From the NCBI GenBank assembly GCA_023014365.1, contig JAEBUN010000030.1, forward strand, positions 372,001 to 436,000: a DNA stretch of 64,000 nucleotides, in the 5' to 3' direction. Shown here in pieces: positions 22,974 through 34,100 of this stretch. Under the pieces are notes generated by a model. The model was not told the DNA's origin. It saw nothing but the letters and a program-made list of their open reading frames with translations, and made no database searches. A program made the translations under genes and the position numbers. The stretch is from Lepiota brunneoincarnata. Taxonomy: Eukaryota; Basidiomycota; Agaricomycetes; Agaricales; Agaricaceae. Numbering within the stretch: the stretch's first letter is position 1; the number at the start of each line of letters is the position of its first letter.

Positions 22974-23188
22974 CTTATATGCGGCATGTGAGAGGCTGGG
23001 GATCAGGATTTGGGTCCCACCAGTTTTTAAATCAGTCCATACTCCATAACATCTTAATGGAGCTGGGGCATGAGCCCCGAATGGAATCTGCATTCTGCCT
23101 GATACTCGAACTTCAGGGGTCTTCGGATAACCAGCGATATCTGCCCTGATAATATTTGCGTTGGTATAGTCATTAGGGGAAGTCACTT

Positions 23189-23345
23189 GTGAGAATTGAG
23201 GGTCGGTTCTTGGCCGGTTTCCGATATTGTTTATCACACCCTCGTTTCGGACCAGAAACGCGAGAATTGTGGAATTGTAGTTTCTACTCTGGACCCAAAA
23301 CCGGATTCTGGAAGGTCACTGTCAGGCAATTTCGCTAAAGAAAAC

Positions 23346-23380
<35 letters not shown>

Positions 23381-23780
23381 TGGAGAGAGACTTGGAAGAG
23401 CGCGAGAGGATACGATGGACTCGAGATAGTATATGTATCGGAAAAGAAGAGTTACAGGTCCTTCGTATCAATACCCTATTTATACTGATTAACTTATGTC
23501 ACTAATTATATGCTGAGTTCTCAAGGTGTGAGTCTCTGGCTTACAGATTCCGATTCCTCAATTCCCCCCACTCTGGAGATGTGACTGTCTAGATATATAA
23601 CTTTCTTTGTTAAACAATTTACTTATGCTGTATTGTACTATAAGCTTTATCACCATTGAAGAATTGAGTTGTGGTGGCCACCAGAATCGAGGGCAGTCAC
23701 TTGCACCAGTCAATTCTGGTAGAAGAAGAGGGGGAGAAACAAAAAATGAATCAAGCCGAGAATCGACCCTCGATTCTCGC
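23189..23780. mobile_element. 592-bp non-autonomous element, MULE-like ends
   Basis: Terminal inverted repeats of about 20 bp: GTGAGAATTGAGGGTCGG at the left and the reverse complement of GCGAGAATCGAGGGTCG at the right. They differ mostly by CpG-type transitions. The flanking 9-mers aagtcactt (23180-23188) and aaatgactt (23781-23789) match at 7 of 9. A 9-bp TSD is characteristic of Mutator-like elements. There is no coding capacity. It contains a (GA)n tract at about 23343-23389. Confidence 0.5.
23343..23389. repeat. (GA)n microsatellite
   Basis: Nearly uninterrupted GA dinucleotides with single C and T interruptions, inside the MITE at 23189-23780. Confidence 0.9.
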
Positions 23781-23795
23781 AAATGACTTACCCTA

Positions 23796-24880
23796 TCATT
23801 GTTGATCTGGGTGCCAATTTGGAGGTGCCCACATATACAAGGGAATTTTAGGCTCCTGACTCCACACCTTCCCAGCAAAGATCTCTACTACATATTGCCC
23901 ACCATCGTCATTCATCGGGTCGTACAATTGAACCCATTCAATGAATGCTTTTCCAGTATCTTCATCCATCAAGTTTTTGAACTTGCCAACGAGGACGTGG
24001 GCAGGGTTGAGCAATGGATCCCTCTTGTTGTCCCTTCCTTGTAAATCTCAAGTCTATTATGCATGTCGTCGGAGCAAGACAACCACGTTCCTTTGTCTGT
24101 GAGGGTGTCAAATAAAGATGTGGCCTCCAGAGTCCGGATGGGGAATTGTGGATACCACTTGGAGTACACATAACCCTAAAGTACCTTGGCTGGTGTTCAG
24201 TAGTAGGACTGACGACTTGAAGGAAGCTCCTATCTTACTTGGCCGATTTTGATGAATAGCTCACTCTCCTTGATGTTAGTCACACTTTTGTAGTATCTTG
24301 ACAGAAAGCGGTCAGGGGTCTGTTTGTAGGGTGATTCTGAAGAATTTTCTTAACCGTGCCCAGAACACCTGCACTATCTCCTGCAGCTTCGTTATACGTG
24401 ACAACCTCGTCAACTGAATGATATTCTAACAATCCAATGCTTTTCGTAGTATCACCTGAGTACCACTGGACCTATCCACACACACACACTGACTTTGAAA
24501 TCAGCCATCACAATTTTCCGTGTCGATTTATTCGGAGGGCCACAAAGCTCAGCGCAAAAGGGGCATGTTGCTTAAACTTTACCATGTAGTTAGTTGATAA
24601 ACACATCCGCCCAGGCACCAATTAACCCAGACTTGGCCCACTCCTCCATTTGTGATTCACAGGCCAATTATACTTGTGCCAGGATAATCACCGTAGAAAT
24701 CGGTTGTTAGCGGAGGCAATGCTACAGTCAAGATACAGCTCATCCAGGATGATAGCGGCAGCTTGCTCATTGGTACCCCAGGGAACGACGGAAAGGACAC
24801 TGTTTAGGGCAAAGGCACTGGGCAAGGTTGGTAAGATGAACCTACGAGAAATGGGATTCTTGTGGATTGCTGTGCAGCAT
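23796..24880 (-). pseudogene. Unrecognised gene relic, copy K2 (paralogue of K1)
   Basis: Same order of minus-strand peptides as K1 (2843-4423), including VLVGKFKNLMDED and WAPPNWHPDQQ, but shorter and more decayed. Compared with K1 it often shows TpG or CpA where K1 has CpG. Several hundred bp present in K1 between about 3.4 and 3.7 kb are missing here. No family assignment. Confidence 0.5.
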
Positions 24881-24884
24881 TGAT

Positions 24885-25138
24885 GTGAGATAGGCTTTCA
24901 CTCAGACTCAATCCACATAGTCAACCTGTTGGAATTGAGGATTCTGGCAAACTGATGGAATGCCGATGTGCAGGTCACCTGATCGCCTTGTGATGGCCAC
25001 GTTGTAGAAAGGATATACACATGTAGCATACTAGTAGGTAACTTGTCCATTTACTCCTCACCCCGTTGTTGTCTCGCTCTCATGAATACACTTTGTCATT
25101 GTATTTCACCCTCTTGAGTAGATTTCAACACAACCTAC
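24885..25138. other. No gene seen
   Basis: About 250 bp with no supported feature. Confidence 0.4.
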
Positions 25139-25260
25139 AGTGTATCAAGTGAGTGGGGCCAGTGAAGACATACATAGTATCAAGTGAGTGGGGCTCAGTG
25201 GGCCTGCTAAGACATACATTGTATCAAGTGAGTGGGACTCAGTGAGCCTGCTGGGTTGGT
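25139..25260. repeat. Short tandem repeat (about 44-bp unit, about 2.7 copies)
   Basis: Three occurrences of gtatcaagtgagtgggg spaced 35-44 bp apart. Two inverted copies of the same unit lie at about 46090-46160 beside hAT copy 2, so this belongs to the larger E repeat. Confidence 0.8.
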
Positions 25261-25289
25261 CCATCATCCTATATAGCTCTGCTCATGTA

Positions 25290-26194
25290 TAGTGATCATC
25301 ACGGGTAGCCAATGGGTCACTTGACCTCTACCTGCACCTGCACCCACATGAAACCCATACCTGCAGTCATGGGAGCTGAAAAGACACTGCAGGGGTATCC
25401 TAAGTCTTATTAATCTGTAAGTTAAGTACAGAGCACATACCTGCAGGGGTATCCTAAGAGAATAGGATAGAGAAACCCCTGCAGGCGAAACTATGTATAT
25501 ATATAATCAATATAAGTTGAACCAAACCTGGCTGTGGTGTCTGGGTGCTACACAAAGGGCAAACATGGTTGAAACCAATGTGAGGAGTGAGGGTGGCTGT
25601 CTAAGGTCTACAGGAATAAAGGAGGGCAGAAGGAGGTTAAGGAAAGTGTGGAGAGTGAAGGAAAAGGTTCATCTGGTCAATGAGGGGACATCTGGGGTAT
25701 TTTAACTGTGCATGGGGCTTAAGTATTTAAAAGGAGGGATGTACAGTGTGTTGGGAGTGTTGCTGGGGTGTTTGGGGTGTCCCCTTACATACTATGGGTT
25801 GATGCCATAGACAGTAAATTAACTACAATAATATGTCATCCCAACTGCTCTCTAGCTCAGCTTCATCCCCATTGACATCAGGCTGTCTCACCACCCCCAT
25901 CACATCCTTGTCCTTCACCAAACCCATCCAACTCCAAGCTTTGAGACACATCAATGTGTGTGTTGACTGAACTGAGAGTTTATTCTGAACATGAGAGAGA
26001 ATGAGTCTTCCCTTGCTGAAGACACATAAACTGTACAGTAGTGGTGATTAGAATACTGGTGGCTTGAAAAAACCCATGAAACCCGCCATATGGGTATAGG
26101 TTTGCAGTGGGTCCCTTGCAGTGGACCCATACCTGTACCCACATCACCCACACCTGTGTATCCACATGGGTTTCCAAACCCATGATGAATACTA
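25290..26194. mobile_element. 905-bp non-autonomous hAT (family J)
   Basis: Ends TAGTGATCATCACGGGT and the reverse complement of TAGTATTCATCATGGGT. Flanking 8-mers are ctcatgta (25282-25289) and cttgtgta (26195-26202), 6 of 8 identical, both differences transitions. The E repeat near 46050 shows the empty site (reverse complement of ctctgctcatgtatttggg), which confirms the insertion. It contains a decayed family-D LTR-like segment and no transposase. Confidence 0.75.
25370..25786. repeat. Diverged family-D LTR segment (D3)
   Basis: Shares with D1/D2 the paired motif ctgcaggg(g/a)(t/a)atcctaag, the stretch ataggat(a/g)(a)g...cccctgcaggcg, and the 3' end gtccccttaca. The 5' end cannot be set. 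Confidence 0.55.
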
Positions 26195-26438
26195 CTTGTG
26201 TATTTGGGGAGCATGTCAGAGGGGCCCTTGGGATCCAACACTGTGAGGCCTGGGGGGTTGTGAAAAACAACCCCTGGTTCCAATGTAAGGTGTTATCAAT
26301 TTCCACAATATATAGGGGTATTGCTATTGTGAATATTCATTGATAATGTAGCAAATTATGCACCTTAGTGTAGCAAATTATACACCCTAGTGTACTCAAT
26401 TACCACACTTAATGGAGGAATATCACTTCATTTAGGGT

Positions 26439-29400
26439 TAGTGTTTTAAAGTCCGGTTGAGTCCGGTTTTCCCACCCCTGTTTCCAAAGCTGGCAACTGT
26501 GACTGGTTGGTCCATGCCCCCAATCTGAGGACAACCGGACTGGACCGTGAATGATTGGTTTTATTTTTCTGGTTGCAGTCTGACTACCAGGTTCTGACTG
26601 ACTTTTGCCAAGTTTTCGCTCAAGAAATCTATTGATGGGCAACTACATATCTACTTCTATTATGAACCCCTCATCACATTGTTCTAACTGGTCCTCTTTT
26701 TTGTCAGCAACTAAGATCTCTTGATACTCATCAATCTCAACCTCCTCCACTTCTGCTGAGTTCCAAGCAGCCAGATTGAGGATGTTGTTACACCATGTGA
26801 ACTTCATTATTTGGAGCTCCTTGAACTTCCTTGCTCCAAGACGAGATTGTCGATCATCCGCAATTTCCTTGCTTGCCAAGAACAGATGCTCGCAGGGGAC
26901 AGAAGAAGCTGGGCATGGGAGATAGTCGAGAGCCATCCATCCAAATGTCAGATACACTGTATGGTGGATCTATTGCCTCGATGTTAGTTAGATTCAATAA
27001 GAATGGGACAAGTGTTACACACCTCCCAGTATTTGACAACATTGGTCTCTGGAGTGACATCAGCTGGCATGTCGTTCAAATAACACTGCAATTCCGCCTC
27101 CCAACCCTCGACACACTCTGCAGCCAAGAGCGTCTGACAATAGCGATCGAAATCAGAAGATAATGATGTGCTTTGAGAAGTTGTGGCCAATGTCGAGGGG
27201 ATAGCCTCTTGAGGGCAAGTATTCCAATAAGTTTGGAGCTGGATGGCCAAGTCAATCAATGCTGCTCATTTGATGAAAGGATGGCCTACCTCTCGTTCCA
27301 CAACCTTCCTTGCTTCGTGTTGCCAGTTCTTTGCCTGTCTATTCCCTGCAGCACATTTGGCAGCCTGCTCTTCTGCACCTCCCCATGCTAGTTTGATGTA
27401 TGCAAGCTTGTAGTATGGATGGAGCACTTTGTTACTTATGATAAGGATGGCAATTGAAGCAGAAATTGTGGAACTTACGGAGTGCAATGATATAACTAGG
27501 TTTTTCATCAAAACGCGAGTAGTACTTCCTAAGCTTGATTAACCTGTCATTAATTGCATTGTGATACAATGTGTAGCGGGCATTGTCGCGCTTTGTTTCC
27601 CAAGTGGTCTGAAGTTCTTCGATGGCGGGGAGAGCACACCATAGTGTAGGTTGTTTCTTGGCAGAAAAGTAATGTAAGATACGATTCAAGTCCTAGCGAG
27701 CATCAATGAATGATGTTGGGACATCTCGACAGCCCAGACTCACTTCAAGAATGTTCCTTGCATCCAAAACACGTGCCCAGTCAGTGTCGGAAACCTTGAA
27801 GGTGATCCATGGTATGCGCTTCACAATTTGGCCCTCCTGTCAGATGGTGGTGATAGGGCCGTACAACCGGTCTGCAGATGAAATAAAAAGGTTGATGGAC
27901 TGTGTGCCTCATGTCATGTATATATCAACCAAAGCACACCTTTTTGACTCACCTGGCATAATGCATATGAGCAATCAAGCATCTTGAATGCTGAGCCCCA
28001 TCGTGTATTGTTGTGCAGGGGAATCTTCAGCAGATTGGCGATCTTGCACTGGATTTAGTTTCTCAAAATGCTCGATGCGTTGCCCCAATGCTTGAATCTG
28101 GTCCTGAAAGGTGAGAGCCGCTTCTTTTGGAGAAAACATGTTAACATTACCTTGATTGCAAGGGTACAGATTGCTGCAACAACATCCAGAGATCTGCCAA
28201 GCACGTGATTACCTGGTAAGCTCAGATCGTACTCCCATATTGTGTTTGTATTCTCAATGGTGGCAATTTTTGTGATGTGGCCCATCACAGCAACATTCGC
28301 AAGGTTGACGACATGTTCAAGGCACCTGGAACACATTTTAGGTTGAGGTAATGACAATACAGTGGGACTTACAGAAGCTGGTTCTGGGCAGCACTCCACT
28401 CAAGCAGGCATCGCTCGTGTAGCTGCTCAACAGTCTCACAGCTGGTGCCATTATTCGACGTGTTGTTGAGTGTTATGGTATGCAGCTGTTATCAACAATC
28501 TTATCAGTGCCTGATCAGTATCAAATAGATATTGATTATCAAAACCTTGGATCTCTGCTTATTCATAATCCCCACATGATCACAAAGCCCCACAAAGTAT
28601 CGCCCCAAGTTTGTTCTGCTGTGTTCTCCTGCAACTGGCTGAAATCCCACCACCTCCGCATGTAACTTCCAGCAACCTTCCTTGACATCAATCCAGTGAG
28701 CCATCATCCCAAGAAACGAACCCTTCATGTTATCTGCAGTCCATCCATCGGCAGTGGTTGATACTTTACCAGGGGCATTCTGGACAATGGGTGAGTGTGC
28801 TTATTGCTGTTGTTGCTTGTTACACTTACAAGTATGTCAGTTTTCAGCTCCTTCAACCTTTCCACATACTGATTGTGCAGATAAGTTGATACCTCGTGAG
28901 TGCTGGGCAAATCTACTCTCAATGTCCTTGGTCTCATCACAACAAGGCAGTTACGGAACAGGGCTTTGTCCACCAATGCTAGCAACTAGATGCAATTGTT
29001 CAGTATCTGGCAATGTGCTCAACCCTGGCAAGGCTTACCTGGTCATCGCATGCTACAAGTTGCGTCACGGCATGCAAAATTGCTTCACGACTGAACTCCA
29101 TCAGCCGTTTATCTTTGGACAGCATACCGTCAAGTGTTACCTGCTTCACCTTCTTTCTTGTCTCTCCCCTTTCCTTCAATACTGCTGGAGGGACGGCTCT
29201 GAAGTTTTCTGGTATGTCTTTTTCCTTGCATTGTTGCTGGTAAACTCCGTAGTGTTGATGAATATGATGACGGCAGGATGTGTTACTTCCTGTAAAGAAG
29301 CAATTTCGAATTCCCCTGGTTTTGACGGCCTTCGGATCCTCTCTGAATTTCCAGTGAGTCCTTTCGTTCATGAATTGTATCGAGTTGGCACTTACTTGCA

Positions 29401-30224
29401 TTGTAGGCACCATCAACCTTTCACAGTCTCGTCTTCATCACCATGCTTGAACGTTATTGTAACGAGGTCCAAGAAGATGGTCAACAAGTCTTTCATGCGC
29501 TCTCTTTTTATGGTCAGCCTCTCAGGAATTTCGATGACATGATGGTCCTCAAGGTCTCCTCTATCCTGTGTCATGGTATTGTTAATATTCTTTTTGATGA
29601 CGGACATGGTAGACCTTGACGTACCTCATCATTAGAATCATCATCTGATATGATCACTTCCTCGGGCTCTGGTGCCATATCTGATTCTTCTATCTCCACC
29701 ACTACAACTTCAGCATGCCTCGACTTCTTATGTACCCGACAAGGGTGTTCTGTGTCTGATGAATTGGAGTCATCATCACCTGGGTCAGATGCAGCGGGCC
29801 GTTTCTGACTGCCACTTTGAGACAGGGAATTCCCCTTGGCCTTTTTGGTAGAACCCTTGATTGACTTGTTCGAGGTAGCCTTCACCTTCCCCTTTTTGGC
29901 CATGATGGTTTGTGTATCACAGGGTGCCTGCCAGCAAACTCAAATGATTTGGCTTTGTTTGGCTTCTGATGCATGACTCACCTCATATTTGTGTCGATAC
30001 AATCCTTGTGTATTCTATATGCCTGCCAAATCCATGATAGGACCAGTTTGAACTGGTTCTAACCAGTTTTCAACGGTTTCGTCCAGTAACAAATTAATGT
30101 GAACTGGTAACTGGTTCATCTCTGAAATTATGACAACTGCAACCAAAGGTTCAGTTGTGTTTCGGTTCGGTTACTTCTGGTTTCAACTTGATTATTGGTT
30201 CTGTGACTGGACTTTAAAACACTA
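26439..30224 (-). mobile_element. hAT transposon, copy 1 (3.79 kb, autonomous type)
   Basis: 3,786 bp bounded by TAGTGTTTTAAAGTCC and its inverse. By eye it is almost identical to copy 2 (46169-49954) in opposite orientation; only a handful of differences were seen, most at CpG sites. Unlike copy 2 it lacks a matching 8-bp TSD: left 26431-26438 is tttagggt, right 30225-30232 is aaagggat. The right flank is immediately CACTA transposase coding sequence, while the left flank is not. The minus strand encodes the same multi-exon transposase as copy 2. Confidence 0.93.
26643..29903 (-). CDS. hAT transposase, multi-exon (copy 1)
   Basis: Read on the minus strand from ATG 29903 (MAKKGKVKATSNKS) to the stop after EEGFII-type acidic tail (26643-26645). 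It has the same exon pattern as copy 2. Predicted peptides are the same apart from one Val/Ala change near the N-terminus. Features: Lys/Ser-rich N-terminus with an acidic stretch, BED-like finger CFFTGSNTSCRHHIHQHY, first catalytic Asp in TTADGWTADN, RCLEHVVNLAN (conserved CxxH block of hAT), and C-terminal dimerisation region SSVPCEHLFLASKEIADD. Intron borders were not all fixed, so integrity is likely but not proven. A long antisense frame (28727-29542) is a shadow of this gene. Confidence 0.8.
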
Positions 30225-32450
30225 AAAGGGATACCAATCCTCAGCACCATATCCTCACTCTCATTCCCATCTTCATTCCCATTTGACTTCATGCACCTTA
30301 TCTGGGAAAATTTAATTCCTAACCCCATCCTATTCTGGACTGGCAAATTCAAGGACCTAGATCACCAAGACAAAGGCTATGTCATTGCAAAACAAATCTG
30401 GAATGAAATTGGTGCCACCACGGCAGCATGTGGTGCAATGATCCCAGCAGCTTTTGGGGCTTCAGTACCCAACATTGCAACTAAACAGTCACAAATGACT
30501 GCCGAGATGTACTCCAACTGGACACTATATATTGCTCCAGTTGTACTTTGTGGCAGGTCCACAAACATGAAGTACTATGACCATTTCATGCAGCTTGTCA
30601 AACTTTTGAAGCTCTGCTTGTTGCTTGAGATCATGGAAGAGGAATTGAAACAGATTGATGAGGGTTTCAAGTCCTGGGTTCAGATGTATGAAAAGTGAGT
30701 ACCTACCTTCTACATTGCGCTCTTATGCTCAAATTAATGTAGGCTGTACTATGAAAATAACCCTGCTTGACTCTCTGCTTGTCCTTTGACTCTCGACACC
30801 CTTCTTGTTATGAACAGTCCAGACTGAGAGGCACAAGAACAGTTATTCAACTTTACAAGATGGGTACAGGAGACCACAGACCAGCTACGAGTGCAGGAAT
30901 ATGAAGATGAAGAAGGGGAATACTACAACACCATGCAGGACCTGGCAAGAGATGCAGGAATGGAGATAACCCTGGAGGATATTCTGGAATACCCTGAGGA
31001 TGAAGAGGATAGCCATGGATCAACTGATCCAACCTCCGATGCAGATGGAAGCACCAAGAGAATGGAAAGCAAGAATGGAGGAGAATCCATGGAGATAGGA
31101 TTGGGAGAAGAGGATTATGAGTCAGAGGAAAGCGATGGAACATTGCACAGCAGTGAAATGGAGAAAGGACACTGACTCATTGTAAGATATAAATAATGGT
31201 AGGATGCCATCAGCTAGGATGCGCATCATGGTCAAGACTGTGCAGGACAAGTAGAACAACCCAATAACCTATAACAAGTACATGATATCTCATAGGTATA
31301 TAAGGCCTGTACAAGTAGAGATTAAAGCCTTAAGCTTTAATCTTGTTAACAGCAGTCGTTAACCTCTCTCTGTCTTAACTTGGTGTGTTCCCTTGTTATC
31401 TCATTGAGCACGATCCACTAAGCTCTGCAAGGCCAACCATCTCGGACACCTTGTAGAGTGATTGAAGGCCTTCTCCAGTTATCTTTGGATACAGAAGGAG
31501 CAAGGATCATAACACTTCTTCATATTGCATGGGGTATCCAGGTGGCAGGTCCTGTCTGGACATATTGGGCATTTCCTATGGAGCATCATTGCAATACTCT
31601 ACTTCCATCAATCAGAAGTTGATACCACCCTTACAAATCCATTGACACCTTTGTCACAGCAACTGCACAATTAAATCAAATACGATTATTGTATGATCTT
31701 TATGAGGTGCTATCTTTGGATCCTGACAAGAAGGAAACTGACAAATTTGTCCATGATTTATGTATGTTTACTTTGCCATCTCATACCTATTGCTTATTCA
31801 CCTGCTTGTAAACAGACCCATCCTACATGCTTTCCACCCCCTGATGATGTGAAATCTTACCCCCATCAGTATATAACAAAGTTCTAGCTTCTTTAGCGAC
31901 ACATTTTGATGTCACAAAGAAAACTATTCAATCCATTGTAAAACCAGATCAGCTCATTGTCCAGTATGGCAGAGTAACTCGTCTTGAAGGAGGTGATGTC
32001 ATGATTGCCTGTGATCTGGTCAGGAAGAGAGAGGACAGTTGGGATGCATCTTTTGTGCAGGTTGAGTACTATTGCTTCTTCCTGCATATGGTATCTGAAT
32101 GTTTCTCATTTCAGTATACTCAACTTGTGGATCAGTATGCTTGCCAAAAGAGAAAAACACCAGATACCACATGATTTCTTTGGCCAACTGAAGTGCATCC
32201 TAGTTTTAGAACTCCCATCCACACCCCAAATCAACCTAACCATGCCAACAACTGTTATCCTGGCACTTATTCATGGTGTCAAGGCAACACAAAAAAATGG
32301 CATTTACTATTACAGTAGTGGAGGTTGTGATGTTGATGAAGTTGTTGATATGAGTATGGTGCAGTGTGTTATTGGAAGGATATTAGACAGGGGTGAGTGG
32401 GCCATTGTAGATCGAACACCCAATATGGAGAGCCAGGTGGACTAAGGTTC
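30225..32450 (+). pseudogene. CACTA (En/Spm, tnp2-type) transposase, 3' half only
   Basis: Begins at the hAT border with KGIPILS, then FPFDFMHLIWENLIPN, IGATTAACGAMIPAAFG and AEMYSNWTLYIAPVVL. After a GT-AG intron it reads LYYENNPA, stop, LSACPLTLDTLL, is interrupted by a 709-bp insert, and resumes HIAWGIQVAGPVWTYWAFPM. Later come VYNKVLASLATHFDV, IVQYGRVTRLEGGDVMIACD and QYTQLVDQYACQKRKTP, and finally GQLKCILVLELPSTPQINL and VQCVIGRILDRGEWAIVD. These match the conserved C-terminal region following tnp2 in basidiomycete CACTA transposases (family recognition from memory). Stops and frame changes abound. The catalytic tnp2 half is missing on the left. Confidence 0.85.
30806..31514. repeat. 709-bp LTR-like insertion (family F) in the CACTA relic
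   Basis: Begins TGTTATGA and ends TCATAACA, flanked by perfect TSD CTTCT (30801-30805, 31515-31519). Removing it with one TSD restores DTLLHIAWG of the host transposase. TG...CA ends with a 5-bp TSD indicate a solo LTR. It contains a 94-codon acidic plus-strand ORF (30891-31175) of unknown meaning. The second half (tataaggcc, then ttaagctttaatc) resembles an LTR transcription region. Confidence 0.88.
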
Positions 32451-33400
32451 CGATTGTATTGATTCATAAACTATTCAAGTCTGCTGTTTTGGACCAGTAA
32501 ATATGTGCTTGGCACCTCTTAGATATCTTAGATGGGTTCATGAATCCTGATTGGATTGCCCCCACTGCTCCCTGTGTGGAGAGCAGACAATGGCTGCTTG
32601 CATAGCACCCCTCATCCCCTCTTCCACTAGTCTGGACGAGAACAATACCATGGAGACAAGGCTGAGGCCCATGCGCTCCCAGCTCAGCCACCATGCAAAA
32701 TGCACCAAGCACAAGCCACTGATGTATATGGACATGTCATGCAAGCAGCAGATCATGTATGCAGTTCCCCTTCCTTTTTTTAATCTCTTTTCTCTTTCCT
32801 TCTGTAGAAAAACCCATGCACTGCTCGTCTCTATCCGAGACTTTGCAGCAAGCTTTCTTTCTCTTTGCATCCCAAACTACTATTCCCCCATCCAAAATCT
32901 AGACATTATCGTGTTGTTAGTCATTGGCACACACTCCCGGTGGTCTCGTTCATGCACTGGTAGTGGTTCCTTGAAAATGTGCAGAACGAATGACAGGAGA
33001 AGCCTCAGAGGTTCCAACACCAAGGAGTCAAGGATTGGAGCCAGAGAAGGCAGAAGCACAAGAGACGCCGTCACAGGGAAGGCTGGAGAGGTTCAGGGGG
33101 GGTCTGCCATTGCCAATTATGAAGCTCTCTTTGGAGTTGCGCAAGTGCGAGGTTTGTGGTAGTGGCAATGACAGCATTTTTGACATGGAGTTCATTCACC
33201 ACTTGGACATGTTGGATGCAGTTTGTCTTCCACATTCTCTGCTTACTCCCAAACATTAGAAGCTGATAGCAAACAAATTTGCAGCTATATTTTGAAAACT
33301 ATATCAGGTTTCCGATTGTTGCAGTGCCAGTTCAATGATCTCTGGAGTGGGATTACCCAAATAGATGCACCAGAGGGTGTAATGAATAGAAGTGTCAGTA
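32451..33400. other. No recognised gene
   Basis: Several 60-200-codon ORFs on both strands, none with a recognised motif. The longest (32551-33162, plus) has no domain-like pattern and is probably chance. Confidence 0.4.
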
Positions 33401-33414
33401 GTTGTCTCGTCCAC

Positions 33415-34100
33415 TCAGTCTTTCTTAAGCACTTTTGTGAACACCAAGTGTACATTGAGAAGTTCTGGTAGAATGATGTCATGGCCAGCAGGATCTGTAT
33501 AATCTGCAAAGTGCTTTGTCATTTTGGTGTAGAAGGCACCTAAGCAGCTCTCAAGGGAATGATCCATCCCCATCTTCATGCCAAACTCCCAGATCAGCAC
33601 AAGCACTTGATATTGGAGGTTTCCCTCAGGTCCATCGATGTAGATGAGTGATACCCATTGCAGGGACACCAATGCCCCCTGAAGATGGATCATTGCTGGT
33701 GAGTGGCTTTGTAGTTTGTCAATGGCCCCCTGTTGGCATGGGAACCTGTCTGGAAGGCTTGATAATGCGGTGAAAATCAGGACAGCATTTGGGTCTGCCC
33801 GCATACGTGGACTGTGCACTGACAGGTGGATGGATGTGTCGAGATTGGATAAACGGTGCTTGCTACCAATCCCTATGGCCCTTGTCTGTGTCTGCTCCCA
33901 TTGGGCCCACAGTGATTCGGGCCTCTCATTCCCTTCTTGTAGTTTGGAAATGATGAGTTTAATGGCCAGAGGTATCCCATTGGCAATTTGGACCAATTTT
34001 TCGGTGAATTTGTTCATCAGCACCCAAGACTTCTGAAATATCAACTTTGCGTCCTGAGACCGATCCTTCCCAGTTTGTATTTCCTGTTATATTGTTAGAT
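33415..34100 (-). pseudogene. NB-ARC/NACHT-like (NLR-type) ATPase fragment
   Basis: Minus-strand frame of about 210 codons: SQDAKLIFQKSWVLMN, IANGIPLAIKLIISKLQEG, SLWAQWEQTQTRAI, RLSNLDTSIHLSVHSPRM, then LIFTALSSLPDRFP. The GIPLAIKLI element corresponds to the GLPLA motif of NB-ARC ATPases, and the following pattern to the linker and winged-helix region of basidiomycete NLR-like proteins. P-loop and Walker B parts are not found upstream, so it is a fragment. Family known for incompatibility and immune-type signalling in fungi; here surely non-functional. Confidence 0.6.

Noticed and set aside
28727..29542. 271-codon ORF (and its mirror at 46851-47666)
   Set aside because: It is antisense to the hAT transposase exons; the real frames carry the zinc finger and catalytic motifs.
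32551..33162. 203-codon plus-strand ORF between the CACTA relic and the NLR fragment
   Set aside because: No domain pattern, overlaps other open frames on both strands in CpG-poor DNA with few stops by composition.
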